The notes below the pieces were generated by a model. That model saw only the letters and a list, made by a program, of their open reading frames with translations, was not told the DNA's origin and searched no databases. From assembly GCA_051004015.1 (NCBI GenBank), contig JBPCKT010000132.1, forward strand, positions 1 through 35,185: a stretch of DNA of 35,185 bases. Direction: 5' to 3'. The position numbers were made by a program, and so were the translations under genes. Source of the DNA: SXOA01 sp051004015. GTDB lineage: Bacteria; Planctomycetota; Planctomycetia; Pirellulales; Pirellulaceae. How positions within the stretch are numbered: position 1 is the first letter of the stretch; each line of letters begins with the position of its first letter. This document shows, piece by piece, positions 23,503 through 32,735 of the stretch.

Positions 23503-24981
23503 CTACTTGCCGGCTGCTGGCTTGGCAACCGCTTGCTGTTCTTCCTCGTCGTAGACCGTCCAGATGGTGGTGGCTTCTTTCAAGGACTCCAGCACCTCTT
23601 TGATTTTTGCTTCGCGGCGTTCCTTTTTGATCGTTTCCTTGATCTCTTTCTGGGCCTCTTCAAAGGGAATCTGCCGCGCTTCCGCCCGCTCCAGGACTCG
23701 CACGATGTGATAGCCCCGGTCGTCTTCCAAAATCGCGCTGAGCCGATTGAGCGGCAGGGAGAAAGCGGCGGCATCAATCACGTCGGAAGCCAGGCTCCCC
23801 TTGCTAATCCAGTCGTACTGGCCGCCGGCGGAGGCGTTGGCTTCGTGCGAGAATTGCTTGGCGACGTCCGCGAACGGGCGGCCGAAAAAGACAGCGTCTC
23901 CCATCGCGGCGATTTGCTTCTGGGCGGCGGTCTTCTTCTCCGCCTCGGTCCGGCCCTCGGAGCGGCTGAAGTAGATGCTGAGCAATTCAAACCGGGCCTT
24001 GGCGGGAACGGCGAATCTGTCAGGATTCTTGCGGTAATATTCCAGCAGGTCCGCGTGCGTCACCTCCGGTTGTTGCTTGATTTTCTCGATGACCGCCGAC
24101 TGCCCCAGGTTGTGCTCTTTAAACATGGCTTGCTGTTTGTCGAGCGAAGAGCCAAAGGTGCGCAGCGTTTTGTCGAGCTGGGCAAACGTCTCCAGGCTGT
24201 TCTCCTTCATGAGGAGAGCCAGGCGGGGAAGGACTATGTCGGCCCGCATCAGCTCTTCGATCTGCTTCTTCGTAGTGGCCTTGTCGAGCTTTTCGCGCAT
24301 CTCGATGAGCCCTTTGTCGAAGGCATTTTTCACGTTCTTGTTAATGTCCTTTTCGGCTTCGACCGCCTTGTCCTTGGCCTTGAGGGCGATCGTGCGGCGG
24401 AACTCCACGTACTGCAGCTTCTTCTCCGCCAGTTGCCTGGTGAGGCTCTTGATGGCGGCGTCGCGGCGTGCGTTGTACTCCGCGAGCTGATACTTATTGG
24501 TGATGCGCGCCCGCTCCGCGTTCATGCTTTGATCGACAAGCGAGGCGACATCGCCGTAGAGCACGATCTGGTCGCCGACGCGAGCCAAAATCTCGCCGGG
24601 GCGGAAGCGGTCTCCCAGTTCGTTAAGTGGGTCGTCGGTCTGGGCGCTGGCCTGATCGATTCCCTGGCCGCCCACTGCCGCGTCTGGCTGGTGGGACTCA
24701 GCGCCGGGAACAACTGGCTGGCGGAGGATCGGTTGGCGGAATCCTGGCGGCGGAGCTTCCGCCACTTCCTCGGTGAGAGTACCGAGCTTGGGAAGGGGCG
24801 TCGGCTGATTGACGATGGGGTAGCGCTGCGGCTGATTCGCTTTGGGAAAGTAAGGATCTTCTCGTCCACTGAATGGTCCCGGCGGTGGCTGCTCCTGGCA
24901 CAGTGCTACAGGCGGGCCGAGCGGCGCGCGGAGAATCGCAAGAAGCAGGAGCGATGCTAACACGAGTGAGCGGTGCGGCAC
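23503..24981 (-). CDS. Exported parvulin-type peptidyl-prolyl cis-trans isomerase (SurA/PrsA-like)
   Basis: Protein of 492 aa. The signal peptide MPHRSLVLASLLLLAILRAP is followed by a long Pro/Gln-rich region (about 30-115). An N-terminal helical SurA-like part (about 125-310, starting ILARVGDQIVLYGDV) is rich in Lys and Glu. The parvulin domain spans about 315-445 (PEVTHADLLEYYRKN, ARFELLSIYFSRSEG, FADVAKQFSHEANASAGGQY, AAAFSLPLNRLSAILEDDRGYHIVRVLER). It helps fold exported proteins by proline isomerisation. It lies 47 nt after mfd on the same strand, a pairing seen in other bacteria, so it is probably transcribed with it. Confidence 0.92.
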   Translation of the reverse strand: MPHRSLVLASLLLLAILRAPLGPPVALCQEQPPPGPFSGREDPYFPKANQPQRYPIVNQPTPLPKLGTLTEEVAEAPPPGFRQPILRQPVVPGAESHQPDAAVGGQGIDQASAQTDDPLNELGDRFRPGEILARVGDQIVLYGDVASLVDQSMNAERARITNKYQLAEYNARRDAAIKSLTRQLAEKKLQYVEFRRTIALKAKDKAVEAEKDINKNVKNAFDKGLIEMREKLDKATTKKQIEELMRADIVLPRLALLMKENSLETFAQLDKTLRTFGSSLDKQQAMFKEHNLGQSAVIEKIKQQPEVTHADLLEYYRKNPDRFAVPAKARFELLSIYFSRSEGRTEAEKKTAAQKQIAAMGDAVFFGRPFADVAKQFSHEANASAGGQYDWISKGSLASDVIDAAAFSLPLNRLSAILEDDRGYHIVRVLERAEARQIPFEEAQKEIKETIKKERREAKIKEVLESLKEATTIWTVYDEEEQQAVAKPAAGK

Positions 24982-25028
24982 GAAATCCCTCGCTGGCGAA
25001 TAAGCTGGGGGGCGGGATTGTAGCCGTC

Positions 25029-28000
25029 TTATTTCACCGGCCGCAAGACCGATTTGACCAGTTGCAGGATTTCCGCGGGCTTCCCAAGTCCTTTGGGGAT
25101 CGGCAGATAGGCGCTTTTGTCGTCCACGACTCGCAGGATTCCCTTGTGCATCCGCGCGAGTTGCTCAATCCGCCGCCGGTCGCTGAAGCGAAAGACGACG
25201 TACTGCTGTTCGATGAAAATGGCGGTAATGACCCAGGTGACCGCCTCCATTTTCAGCTCCGCCAGCTCCAGCAGTCGGACGGTTGGCGGCGGCGGTTCGC
25301 CAAAACGGTCGACGAGCTCGCTGCGGAAATCAGCCAGCTCGTCGAAGGTGCTGACGCGGGTAAGCCGGCGGTAGAGGTCAATCTTCAGCCGCATGTCATC
25401 GACGTAGTCGGCTGGAAGAAAGGCATCGCCGGGAAGGTTGATGTCCACATCCAGCGAGAGCCTGGGGGGCATTTTTTGCAGCGTGCGAACGGCGTTTTCC
25501 AGAAGCTGGCAATAGAGCTCGTAGCCGACTGTGGCGATGTGGCCGCTCTGCTGCGTGCCGAGCAGGTTCCCCGCTCCGCGGATTTCGAGGTCCCGCATCG
25601 AGATGGCAAAGCCGGAGCCCATCTCGCTGAATTCCTCAATCGCCTTCAGGCGGCGGGCGGCATTCGGTGTGATGTGCTTGTGCGGATCGATCAGCAGGTA
25701 GCAATAAGCCCGGTTCTTGTAGCGGCCGACTCTCCCGCGAAGTTGATGCAGGTCGGCCAGGCCGTAACGGTCCGCTTCGTCGATGAAGATGGTGTTGGCG
25801 TTGGGGATGTCGAGGCCGCTTTCGATAATCGTCGTCGCCAGCAGCAGATCGAACTTGTGTTCGACGAAGTCGACCATCACTTGTTCGAGCTCGTCATCCG
25901 CCATCTGAGCGTGGCCAACGCGGATGCGGGCTTCCGGCACATTCATCCGAAGCTTGTTCGCCAGCAGCTCGATATCGTGTACCCGGTTATGCACGAAATA
26001 AATCTGCCCGCCGCGGCTGAGCTCGCGGAGAATGCTGTGCCGCACCAGGTCGTTGTTCCAGCGGGTGACTTTGGTCTCGACGGAGAGGCGGTCTGCCGGC
26101 GGGGTTTCCAGGTTCGAGATGTCCCGCACGCCGACCAGGGACATGTGGAGCGTACGAGGAATCGGCGTGGCGGAAAGCGTGAGCACGTCCACCGTGGCCC
26201 GCAGCATTTTGAGCCGCTCTTTCACGTCGACGCCGAACCGCTGCTCTTCGTCAATGACGACGAGGCCCAAGTTCGCGAACTTCACGTCCTGCGAAGCGAG
26301 GCGGTGCGTGCCGATCACGATGTCGATTCGCCCCGACTTGAGTCCGGCGATCGTTGCCCGCTCTTCGTGCGGCTGGCAAAAGCGGCTGAGCCTCTCGATG
26401 TCTACGGGGAATTCCGCCATCCGCTGCCGGAAGCTGTGAAAATGCTGCTCGGCGAGGATGGTTGTCGGTACGAGGACTGCGACCTGGTGGCCGTTGTCCA
26501 CCGCTTTGAAAGCCGCCCGCATGGCGACTTCCGTTTTGCCAAAGCCGACGTCGCCGCACAGCAGCCGGTCCATCGGCCGCGGGCGGTGCATGTCCTGTTT
26601 GATGGCGGAAATTGCCGTCAACTGATCGGGCGTTTCGGTATACGGAAACGAGCGGTCGAACTCCCGCTGCCAATCGGTGTCCGGGCCGAAGGTGATGCCG
26701 GGGCGGGAGGCACGGATCGCCTGCATATCGAGCATCTCGACCGCCAGGTCGCGAACGGCACCTTCGGCAGCTTGTTTCTGTTTGAGCCAGGATTTGCCGC
26801 CGATTTTGGCGAGCGAAGGGCGGGTCTTTGATCCGCCGACGTACTTTTGCACGAGATCGATCTTCACCGCGGGGACGTAAATCTTCGTCCCGCCGTCGAA
26901 CTCGATCTCCAGGTGCTCTTCCGCCTGTCCCTGCTTCTCAATCAGGCGCAGGCCGCGATACCGGCCGATGCCGTGAGCCAGATGGACGACCAGATCTCCC
27001 TCGCGGAGATCAAGGAAGCTATCGATCGCTTTTCCCAGCCGTCTCCGCGGCAGACGGCGCAGCTCGCCGCGATGAAACAGCTCGCCGCCGGTAATGATGA
27101 CGATTCCCAGGTGGAGTATGCTTCCTGCCTGTCCATCGTTTTCACTAACCTCAAACTCTGCCCCGCGGATCCGAAAACCCTCTCGCAAACTCCCCAAGGG
27201 GAAGTGCAGCTTTCCCGTCGCGGCCAGGCGGGTCGTCATCAAAATATCTTTGAGTCGCTCGATCTCTGCCTCGGTTTGCGCGACGACGAAGACATCCTGC
27301 CCTTCTCCCAGCCGATCAAGCTCGTCCTTCACCTTGCCAATGTCGCCACTGAACCGCTCGACGGATTCGACCGGCAGATGGCAGGTGACGCCGGCGGTGC
27401 CTTCAAGAATCGCCCCGGCGGTGGCCACGGCAAAGCGGCTGCACTGGGAAAATACGCCGGCAACGGAGTGGAACTGCTCGTGCTTTTCGACTCGCTGCAA
27501 GTAGTTGCGACCTTCCTCCTGGATGCGGCTGGGCTCCAAGAGCAGAAACCAGGAATTCGGCGGTAGATATTCGGCGAGATGGCCGCGGTCGGTCGTGGCG
27601 GTTGCGAGTACGGTGACATTCGCTTCCGTCAGCTTCTCGAGGCTCCGCTGCGACGAGACGTCGAACCGGCGGATGGATTCGATTTCGTCATCGAACAGCT
27701 CGATGCGGATCGGCTGATACCAGTCCGGCGCAAAGATGTCCAAAATGCCGCCGCGGTGGCAGAATTCGCTGGGAAGCTCCACAGCCGTCGTATGATGAAA
27801 GCCCCGCTCCGTCAGCCAGCGCAGCAGCGGTGCGATTTCAATTCGCTCCCCCACCGCTAGCCGGCGCGTGCCCGTTTCGATGGTGGACCGCTGGGTAGTG
27901 GGTTGAAGTAGGGCTTGAATGGAGGTGACCAAGAGCCGGCTACCTGCGCCATTCCCGCTCTTGGCCAGCAGCGTCTTGAGCGTCCTCAGCCGTTCGCCAA

Positions 28001-28358
28001 AGCTCTCCTCCTGCACGACCTGCTCATCGGGATCGCGCTCCCAGGCTGGATAGAGCAGCGGCCGCTCCGCGGTGAAGAGCTCCAGATCGGCGGTGAATTC
28101 GTCCGCTTCTCGCTGGGTGGGAAGCACCGCGACGACATATTCGGCTTGCGGGCAAGAATCAGAATCCCCTTCTGAGCCTTTCGCCAGCGCGGCCGCCAAA
28201 AGCGCGCAGCTCGAGCCCCAGGCTCCGTCGAATGTGGCGGGGCACCCCGCGGCCAGTTCCGCCACCGCTTCGCCAAAGCCTTCCGTTTCCCACAGCGATC
28301 TCTCCAGGCGCCGCATCCTCTCGGCCGCAGCCACCTCCGGCAATGCTGCCGTCGTCAT
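25029..28358 (-). CDS. mfd: Transcription-repair coupling factor
   Basis: Protein of 1109 aa (E. coli Mfd is about 1150). It moves RNA polymerase stalled at DNA damage and recruits UvrA. Order: UvrB-like N-terminal part (about 70-350), CarD-like RNA polymerase-interacting domain (about 448-508, GDLVVHLAHGIGRYRGL), helicase core with Walker A GDVGFGKT (602-609), DEEQ box (703-706), motif TLSATPIPRT (727-736), second helicase half with VGHAQM and GRVGRY, and the C-terminal TRCF domain. The helicase motifs are intact. The plus-strand frames across it are shadows. Confidence 0.97.
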   Translation of the reverse strand: MTTAALPEVAAAERMRRLERSLWETEGFGEAVAELAAGCPATFDGAWGSSCALLAAALAKGSEGDSDSCPQAEYVVAVLPTQREADEFTADLELFTAERPLLYPAWERDPDEQVVQEESFGERLRTLKTLLAKSGNGAGSRLLVTSIQALLQPTTQRSTIETGTRRLAVGERIEIAPLLRWLTERGFHHTTAVELPSEFCHRGGILDIFAPDWYQPIRIELFDDEIESIRRFDVSSQRSLEKLTEANVTVLATATTDRGHLAEYLPPNSWFLLLEPSRIQEEGRNYLQRVEKHEQFHSVAGVFSQCSRFAVATAGAILEGTAGVTCHLPVESVERFSGDIGKVKDELDRLGEGQDVFVVAQTEAEIERLKDILMTTRLAATGKLHFPLGSLREGFRIRGAEFEVSENDGQAGSILHLGIVIITGGELFHRGELRRLPRRRLGKAIDSFLDLREGDLVVHLAHGIGRYRGLRLIEKQGQAEEHLEIEFDGGTKIYVPAVKIDLVQKYVGGSKTRPSLAKIGGKSWLKQKQAAEGAVRDLAVEMLDMQAIRASRPGITFGPDTDWQREFDRSFPYTETPDQLTAISAIKQDMHRPRPMDRLLCGDVGFGKTEVAMRAAFKAVDNGHQVAVLVPTTILAEQHFHSFRQRMAEFPVDIERLSRFCQPHEERATIAGLKSGRIDIVIGTHRLASQDVKFANLGLVVIDEEQRFGVDVKERLKMLRATVDVLTLSATPIPRTLHMSLVGVRDISNLETPPADRLSVETKVTRWNNDLVRHSILRELSRGGQIYFVHNRVHDIELLANKLRMNVPEARIRVGHAQMADDELEQVMVDFVEHKFDLLLATTIIESGLDIPNANTIFIDEADRYGLADLHQLRGRVGRYKNRAYCYLLIDPHKHITPNAARRLKAIEEFSEMGSGFAISMRDLEIRGAGNLLGTQQSGHIATVGYELYCQLLENAVRTLQKMPPRLSLDVDINLPGDAFLPADYVDDMRLKIDLYRRLTRVSTFDELADFRSELVDRFGEPPPPTVRLLELAELKMEAVTWVITAIFIEQQYVVFRFSDRRRIEQLARMHKGILRVVDDKSAYLPIPKGLGKPAEILQLVKSVLRPVK

Positions 28359-28410
28359 GACCGAATTCTACGGGGAAATTGGTCAAGGAGAGAAGAGCAT
28401 CGGGCCGCGC

Positions 28411-29028
28411 TCAAGAGAGAATTTCGCCGACGGACAAGAACCCGGCCGTCTGGCCGTCCAGCCATACCGGAACCGCCGCCGCAAATTCAAAGACCTCTCG
28501 GCAGGCATACTCTGGTTGCTGGGCCGGTCCACTAGGCTGCGTATGAATTTCGATTTGGTTGTCGACAAGGTTGACAATCCAATAAACAGGCACGCCGGCC
28601 CGGGCATACATCCGCTTCTTGAATCCGCGATCCCAGCGCAGCGTCGTTTCGGAAACTTCGATGACCAGTCCAATTTCGCTGGAGCCCGGGTGCCGCTGCT
28701 GAAAATCATCTTCTTTCCCGTCAATCACGGCCAAATCCGGTTCTGGTTCGCTGCCGGCAAGGGCTATCGGATCCTGAAGTCGAACATGCCATTTCTTTGC
28801 CAGCATTGCTTCCAGCAATTGACGTAACCTCCTAACGATCGTCACATGGCGAGGGTTCTTAGGCATTTTCCTGACAAGTAGTCCCTCCACGAGCTCTACG
28901 CTCTCATTTTCGAGAAGTCCTTGCTCAGCCAATTGGTGATATGCCTCGACCGACAAGCGCGGCGGCGAATCGCCATCGCCGAAGAATGGCGGAAAAATTA
29001 CTGGCGTGGAAGGAGGAGCAATCGACAT
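28411..29028 (-). CDS. Uma2 family (DUF820) endonuclease-fold protein
   Basis: Protein of 205 aa from MSIAPPST (29028); an ATG at 29055 adds 9 residues and cannot be excluded. The segments LSVEAYHQLAEQGLLENE, VELVEGLLVRK, EPEPDLAVID, IGLVIEVSETTLRWDRG and KKRMYARAGVPVYWIVNL are hallmarks of the Uma2 family, a PD-(D/E)xK nuclease fold. Candidate active-site residues are Asp in PDLAVI, Glu in VIEVS and Lys in FKKRMY. Members are numerous in planctomycetes and cyanobacteria; their role is unknown. It lies between mfd and pheA on the same strand but looks less GC-rich, so it may be an acquired gene. Confidence 0.88.
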   Translation of the reverse strand: MSIAPPSTPVIFPPFFGDGDSPPRLSVEAYHQLAEQGLLENESVELVEGLLVRKMPKNPRHVTIVRRLRQLLEAMLAKKWHVRLQDPIALAGSEPEPDLAVIDGKEDDFQQRHPGSSEIGLVIEVSETTLRWDRGFKKRMYARAGVPVYWIVNLVDNQIEIHTQPSGPAQQPEYACREVFEFAAAVPVWLDGQTAGFLSVGEILS

Positions 29029-29120
29029 CGTTTTGTCCAAAAAGGACCCAGGCATTCACTACCGTTACGTTACCGCAGGGAGCAAGTATTTTCAATTCGC
29101 GATGTCGAATAAATCTTACT

Positions 29121-30215
29121 CTACTCCCTCGCTTCGCTCCTGGCATAACTCCCCAGCACTTCCATCCGCACGGTTTTGCGGCGGAGGGCGTTCAGGGCGT
29201 TCTTGGCCTTGCTGTCGGCGGCGTGCCCTTCGAATTCGATGAAGAACAGATACTCGTTGCGGCTGCCGGACATGGGGAAGGATTCGATCCAGGTCAGGTT
29301 CAGCCGGCCGCGCTTGAAGACTAGCATCGCGTCGGCCAGGGCGCCAGGTTTGTGCGGGATTTCCAGCATCAAAGCCGTTTTGTCCTTGCCCGTGCGCTTG
29401 GTTTCCGCTCCGCCGATGACGGCAAAACGGGTGACATTGTTCTTGTTGTCCTCGATGTTGGCGTCAATAACGGCGAGCCCGTAATGCATGCCGGCCTCCA
29501 CGCTGGCCACGGCGGCTGCGCCGGGCTTATCGGCGGCAATCTGTGCGGCAATGGCCGTGCTGGTCATTTCGATCGTCTTCGCCCCGGGCAAGTTCTTCGC
29601 CAGCCAGTCACGGCACTGAGAAAGCGCTTGCGGCTTGCTGTAAACCTCCACGACGTCGGAGCGGGCGCATTTGCCGAGCAGGTTGTGATGAATCTTCAAT
29701 TCCACCTCGCCGGTGATTTTCGTGGGCAGGCGGGCAAACATGTCCAGCGTATCCACCACGCGGCCATCGGTGGAGTTCTCGAGCGGCACCAGGCCAAAAT
29801 CGATTTGGCCGAAGTGCAGGGCCTCGAAGACCGCTTTGATGGTGGCGTTGGGCGAAAGTTCCGGGCTATCGCCGAAACGATCAATAGCCGCTAAGTGGCT
29901 GTAACTATACTTGGGTCCGAGATAGCCGATGCGAACCGGCTTGACGAGCGAGCGGGCCGTGCCGAGCACGTCCCGCATGATGATGCGGAGAGCCTCTTCG
30001 CCCAGCGGCCCTTTATTAAGCTCCGCGGCGCGGCGAATGGACTCCTGTTCCTCCAAGGCATCGTACGGCGGCAGATGATCCGTTTGCCGCGCCTTCGCCA
30101 GCCGCTGTGCGGCGCGTGCTCGATCCGAAAGCAGTTTGACGAGGTCCCGGTCGAGCCGCTCCAATTCCTTGCGAACCGAGTTCGTGGAACCGCCGGATTT
30201 CTTCTGCTTGCTCAT
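29121..30215 (-). CDS. pheA: Bifunctional chorismate mutase / prephenate dehydratase
   Basis: Protein of 364 aa from MSKQKKSG (30215); 33 further codons upstream are open but not conserved-looking. The AroQ-type chorismate mutase is at about 12-95 (VRKELERLDRDLVKLLSDRA). The dehydratase is at about 97-275: GYLGPKYSYSHLAA, LVPLENSTDGRVVDTLD, and NVTRFAVIG (the substrate TRF motif). An ACT domain is at about 283-360 (HKPGALADAMLVFKRG, WIESFPM). It makes phenylpyruvate from chorismate for phenylalanine. The ACT motif usually reads ESRP; here it is ESFP, so feedback inhibition by phenylalanine may differ. Cytosolic. Confidence 0.95.
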   Translation of the reverse strand: MSKQKKSGGSTNSVRKELERLDRDLVKLLSDRARAAQRLAKARQTDHLPPYDALEEQESIRRAAELNKGPLGEEALRIIMRDVLGTARSLVKPVRIGYLGPKYSYSHLAAIDRFGDSPELSPNATIKAVFEALHFGQIDFGLVPLENSTDGRVVDTLDMFARLPTKITGEVELKIHHNLLGKCARSDVVEVYSKPQALSQCRDWLAKNLPGAKTIEMTSTAIAAQIAADKPGAAAVASVEAGMHYGLAVIDANIEDNKNNVTRFAVIGGAETKRTGKDKTALMLEIPHKPGALADAMLVFKRGRLNLTWIESFPMSGSRNEYLFFIEFEGHAADSKAKNALNALRRKTVRMEVLGSYARSEARE

Positions 30216-30711
30216 GGATGGCCGCTCATTTGTAAAATCAATTGCCAGGCGGGCGAAAACTTCTCTCCAGTTTAATTGGCCGCGATCGGGGGAGGCGTCC
30301 TTTGGTGACAGCACTTCACCAGTAAACGGCCGGTAGTGGGAGTTTCAACGAAAGGGGGACCGGCCACAACTGGGGGACAATAGGAGATTTCCATGCTTCG
30401 ACCGTAAAAGGCCAGTCTGCCAATGTCATTTTGGCACCCAGCAGCCGGTTGTCTCGTCTCTCGGGTCAAAATGGCAGCGAATTGCCGCAGGAATGAACCG
30501 ATCCCCGATGCAGCGGAGGAAGGACCATCCGTAAGCCATTTCCAGATAAGCATTTAAGAAGACATTTATCCGGCCAAAATAATCCGGTACGGCCTTTGCA
30601 AAATCGCCCTCCGTAGTGTGAATCAAGTACACAACTGCCGGCAGCACGTTCGTTGCTGGCTCCAATACCGAACAAAGACACCAAAGAACTACCAAGCGAA
30701 GGGGACAATAC
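30216..30711. other. Divergent region between pheA and dnaK
   Basis: This 496-nt gap must hold the promoters of both genes. I looked for a CIRCE element (TTAGCACTC-N9-GAGTGCTAA) and saw none. TGCCAA-N7-TTGGCA near 30418-30436 is a small inverted repeat that could bind a regulator. No coding frame on either strand looks real. Confidence 0.45.
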
Positions 30712-32652
30712 ATGGCTGCTGGAGAAAAGATAATTGGGATCGATTTGGGAACTACCAACAGCGTGGTTGCCGTGATGGAAGGGAGCGAGCCAAAGGTCAT
30801 CGCCAACGCGGAAGGGAACCGCCTGACCCCGAGCGTGGTGGCGTTCACCGACAAAGGGGAGGTCCTCGTCGGCGAGCCGGCCAAGCGCCAGGCCGTCACC
30901 AATCCCACGCGCACGGTGTACTCGATCAAGCGGTTCATGGGCCGCCGGCATAGCGAGGTGGAGTCGGAAGAGAAGATGGTCCCCTACAAGATCGTCGGCG
31001 GATCCAACGACTACGTCAAAGTCAAAGCCGGTGACCAGGAACTTCCCCCGCAGGAAATCTCCGCCAAAATCCTCCGCAAGCTCAAAGAAGCCGCGGAGTC
31101 TTATCTCGGCCATAAGGTCAACAAGGCGGTGATCACCGTTCCCGCCTACTTCAACGACGCGCAGCGCCAGGCGACGAAAGACGCCGGGCAAATCGCCGGC
31201 TTGGAAGTGGCCCGCATTATCAATGAGCCGACCGCGGCCGCGCTGGCATACGGGCTCGATAAGAAGAAGGACGAGAAGATCGTAGTTTTCGACCTGGGCG
31301 GCGGCACGTTCGATGTTTCCGTCTTGCAAGTCGCCGGGGGTGGCAGCGATTCCGGTGAAACCAAGGTTTTTGAAGTCCTCAGCACCCACGGTGATACGCA
31401 CCTTGGCGGCGACGACTTTGACGAAGTGCTGATCAACTACGTGGCGAGCAATTTCCAGAAAGAGCAAGGGGTCGATCTCCGCAAAGATCCGATGGCCCTG
31501 CAGCGGTTGCAGGAAGCCTGCGAGAAGGCCAAAAAAGAACTCTCCTCACTGCCGCAAACAGACATCAACCTGCCGTTCATCACCATCGCCAGCGGCGTTC
31601 CCAAGCACTTGCAAGTCACCATTGCCCGGGCCAAGTTCGAAGAACTGACCGACCACCTCATCGAGCGCTGCCGCAAGCCGGTGGTGCAGGCGATGCAGGA
31701 CGCCAAGTTTTCCGCCAAAGACATCGACGAGGTCGTGCTCGTGGGAGGGAGCACCCGCATTCCCAAGGTGCAAAAGTTGGTGAAGGACATCTTTGGCAAG
31801 GATCCGCACAAGGGTGTGAATCCCGATGAAGTCGTGGCCGTGGGAGCCGCTATTCAAGGCTCCGTGCTCGCTGGGGAACGCAAGGACGTGCTGCTGCTCG
31901 ACGTCACGCCGCTGACCCTTGGCATTGAGACCGAGGGGGGCGTGATGACCCCGCTCGTGGAGAAGAACACCACCATCCCGACCGAGAAGAAGCAGACCTT
32001 CAGCACCGCCGCGGATAACCAGACCGCGGTCACGGTCATGATCTATCAGGGCGAACGCAAAATGGCGGCCGACAATCGGCTGCTGGACAAGTTCGACCTG
32101 ACTAACATCCCCGTGGCCCCCCGCGGCATGCCCAAAATCGAAGTCAAGTTCGACATCGACGCCAACGGCATTCTCAGCGTCTCCGCCAAGGACCTGGGGA
32201 CCGGCAAGGAGGCGAACGTCAAGATCCAGCAGTCTTCCGGGCTCTCCAAAGACGAGATCGAAAAGATGCGCCGCGACGCCGAATCCCACGCCGACGAGGA
32301 TAAGGAGAAGTTCGAGCTGGCCACGGCCCGCAACCATGCGGAGAACCTCGCCTGGCAGATTGAAAAGACCATGAAGGAGCATGCCGACAAGCTGACCGAC
32401 GCCGACAGGCAGCCCTTGCAGCAAGCGGTCGAGAAGACCCGCGAAGTCGCCAAGGGAACTGACGTCGCCGCCATCAAATCGGCCGTCGAGAACCTCGAAG
32501 CTGCTTCGCATGCCTTCAGCAAGGTCCTCTACGAGAAGGGGACCGCGGGCGCGGCGCCCACCGGCGCCGAAGCAGCCAGCGGCGACGGCGAGTTGCCGCA
32601 AGCCAAGCCGGACGACGACGTGATTGAAGGGGAGTTTGAGGTAAAGAAGTAA
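30712..32652 (+). CDS. dnaK: Molecular chaperone DnaK (Hsp70)
   Basis: Protein of 646 aa, normal length. It is an ATP-driven chaperone in the cytosol. Landmarks are IGIDLGTTNSVVAVMEG at the N-terminus, ITVPAYFNDAQRQATKDAG, INEPTAAALAYG, FDLGGGTFDVSVL, THLGGDDFDEVL, LVGGSTRIPKVQ and the linker/substrate domain start DVTPLTLGIETEGG. A short insertion, VAGGGSDSGETK, lengthens the loop before FEVLST. The C-terminal lid ends in an acidic tail with DDDVIEGEFEVKK. grpE, dnaJ and hrcA are not in the window. AAGGGGA lies upstream of the ATG. A strong terminator follows at 32688. Confidence 0.98.
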   Translation: MAAGEKIIGIDLGTTNSVVAVMEGSEPKVIANAEGNRLTPSVVAFTDKGEVLVGEPAKRQAVTNPTRTVYSIKRFMGRRHSEVESEEKMVPYKIVGGSNDYVKVKAGDQELPPQEISAKILRKLKEAAESYLGHKVNKAVITVPAYFNDAQRQATKDAGQIAGLEVARIINEPTAAALAYGLDKKKDEKIVVFDLGGGTFDVSVLQVAGGGSDSGETKVFEVLSTHGDTHLGGDDFDEVLINYVASNFQKEQGVDLRKDPMALQRLQEACEKAKKELSSLPQTDINLPFITIASGVPKHLQVTIARAKFEELTDHLIERCRKPVVQAMQDAKFSAKDIDEVVLVGGSTRIPKVQKLVKDIFGKDPHKGVNPDEVVAVGAAIQGSVLAGERKDVLLLDVTPLTLGIETEGGVMTPLVEKNTTIPTEKKQTFSTAADNQTAVTVMIYQGERKMAADNRLLDKFDLTNIPVAPRGMPKIEVKFDIDANGILSVSAKDLGTGKEANVKIQQSSGLSKDEIEKMRRDAESHADEDKEKFELATARNHAENLAWQIEKTMKEHADKLTDADRQPLQQAVEKTREVAKGTDVAAIKSAVENLEAASHAFSKVLYEKGTAGAAPTGAEAASGDGELPQAKPDDDVIEGEFEVKK

Positions 32653-32687
32653 GCAGAGTCGTTCTGCTCAAGACGTTGAAAAGCAAG

Positions 32688-32719
32688 GGCCGCACGAGAA
32701 AAACTCGCGCGGCCTTTTT
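32688..32719 (+). terminator. Rho-independent terminator of dnaK
   Basis: GGCCGC (32688-32693) pairs with GCGGCC (32709-32714); inner CGAG/CTCG extends the stem around an AAAAA loop; TTTTT follows at once (32715-32719). It begins about 36 nt after the stop codon. Because the stem is flanked by an A-run on the other side, it could also serve the minus-strand DUF1501 gene, although that gene ends at 32736. Confidence 0.93.
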
Positions 32720-32735
32720 CGTAAACACCCGTTCG

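Noticed and set aside
23068..26831. Two plus-strand frames of over 600 codons
   Set aside because: They lie opposite the parvulin and mfd genes, whose motifs are intact on the minus strand; the plus products show no family features.
30415..30440. Sigma-54-like TGGCAC upstream of dnaK
   Set aside because: The second element TTGC is not at the required spacing.
30272..30553. 93-codon minus-strand frame between pheA and dnaK
   Set aside because: Proline-rich, no motif, no ribosome site, and it covers the region that must hold two promoters.
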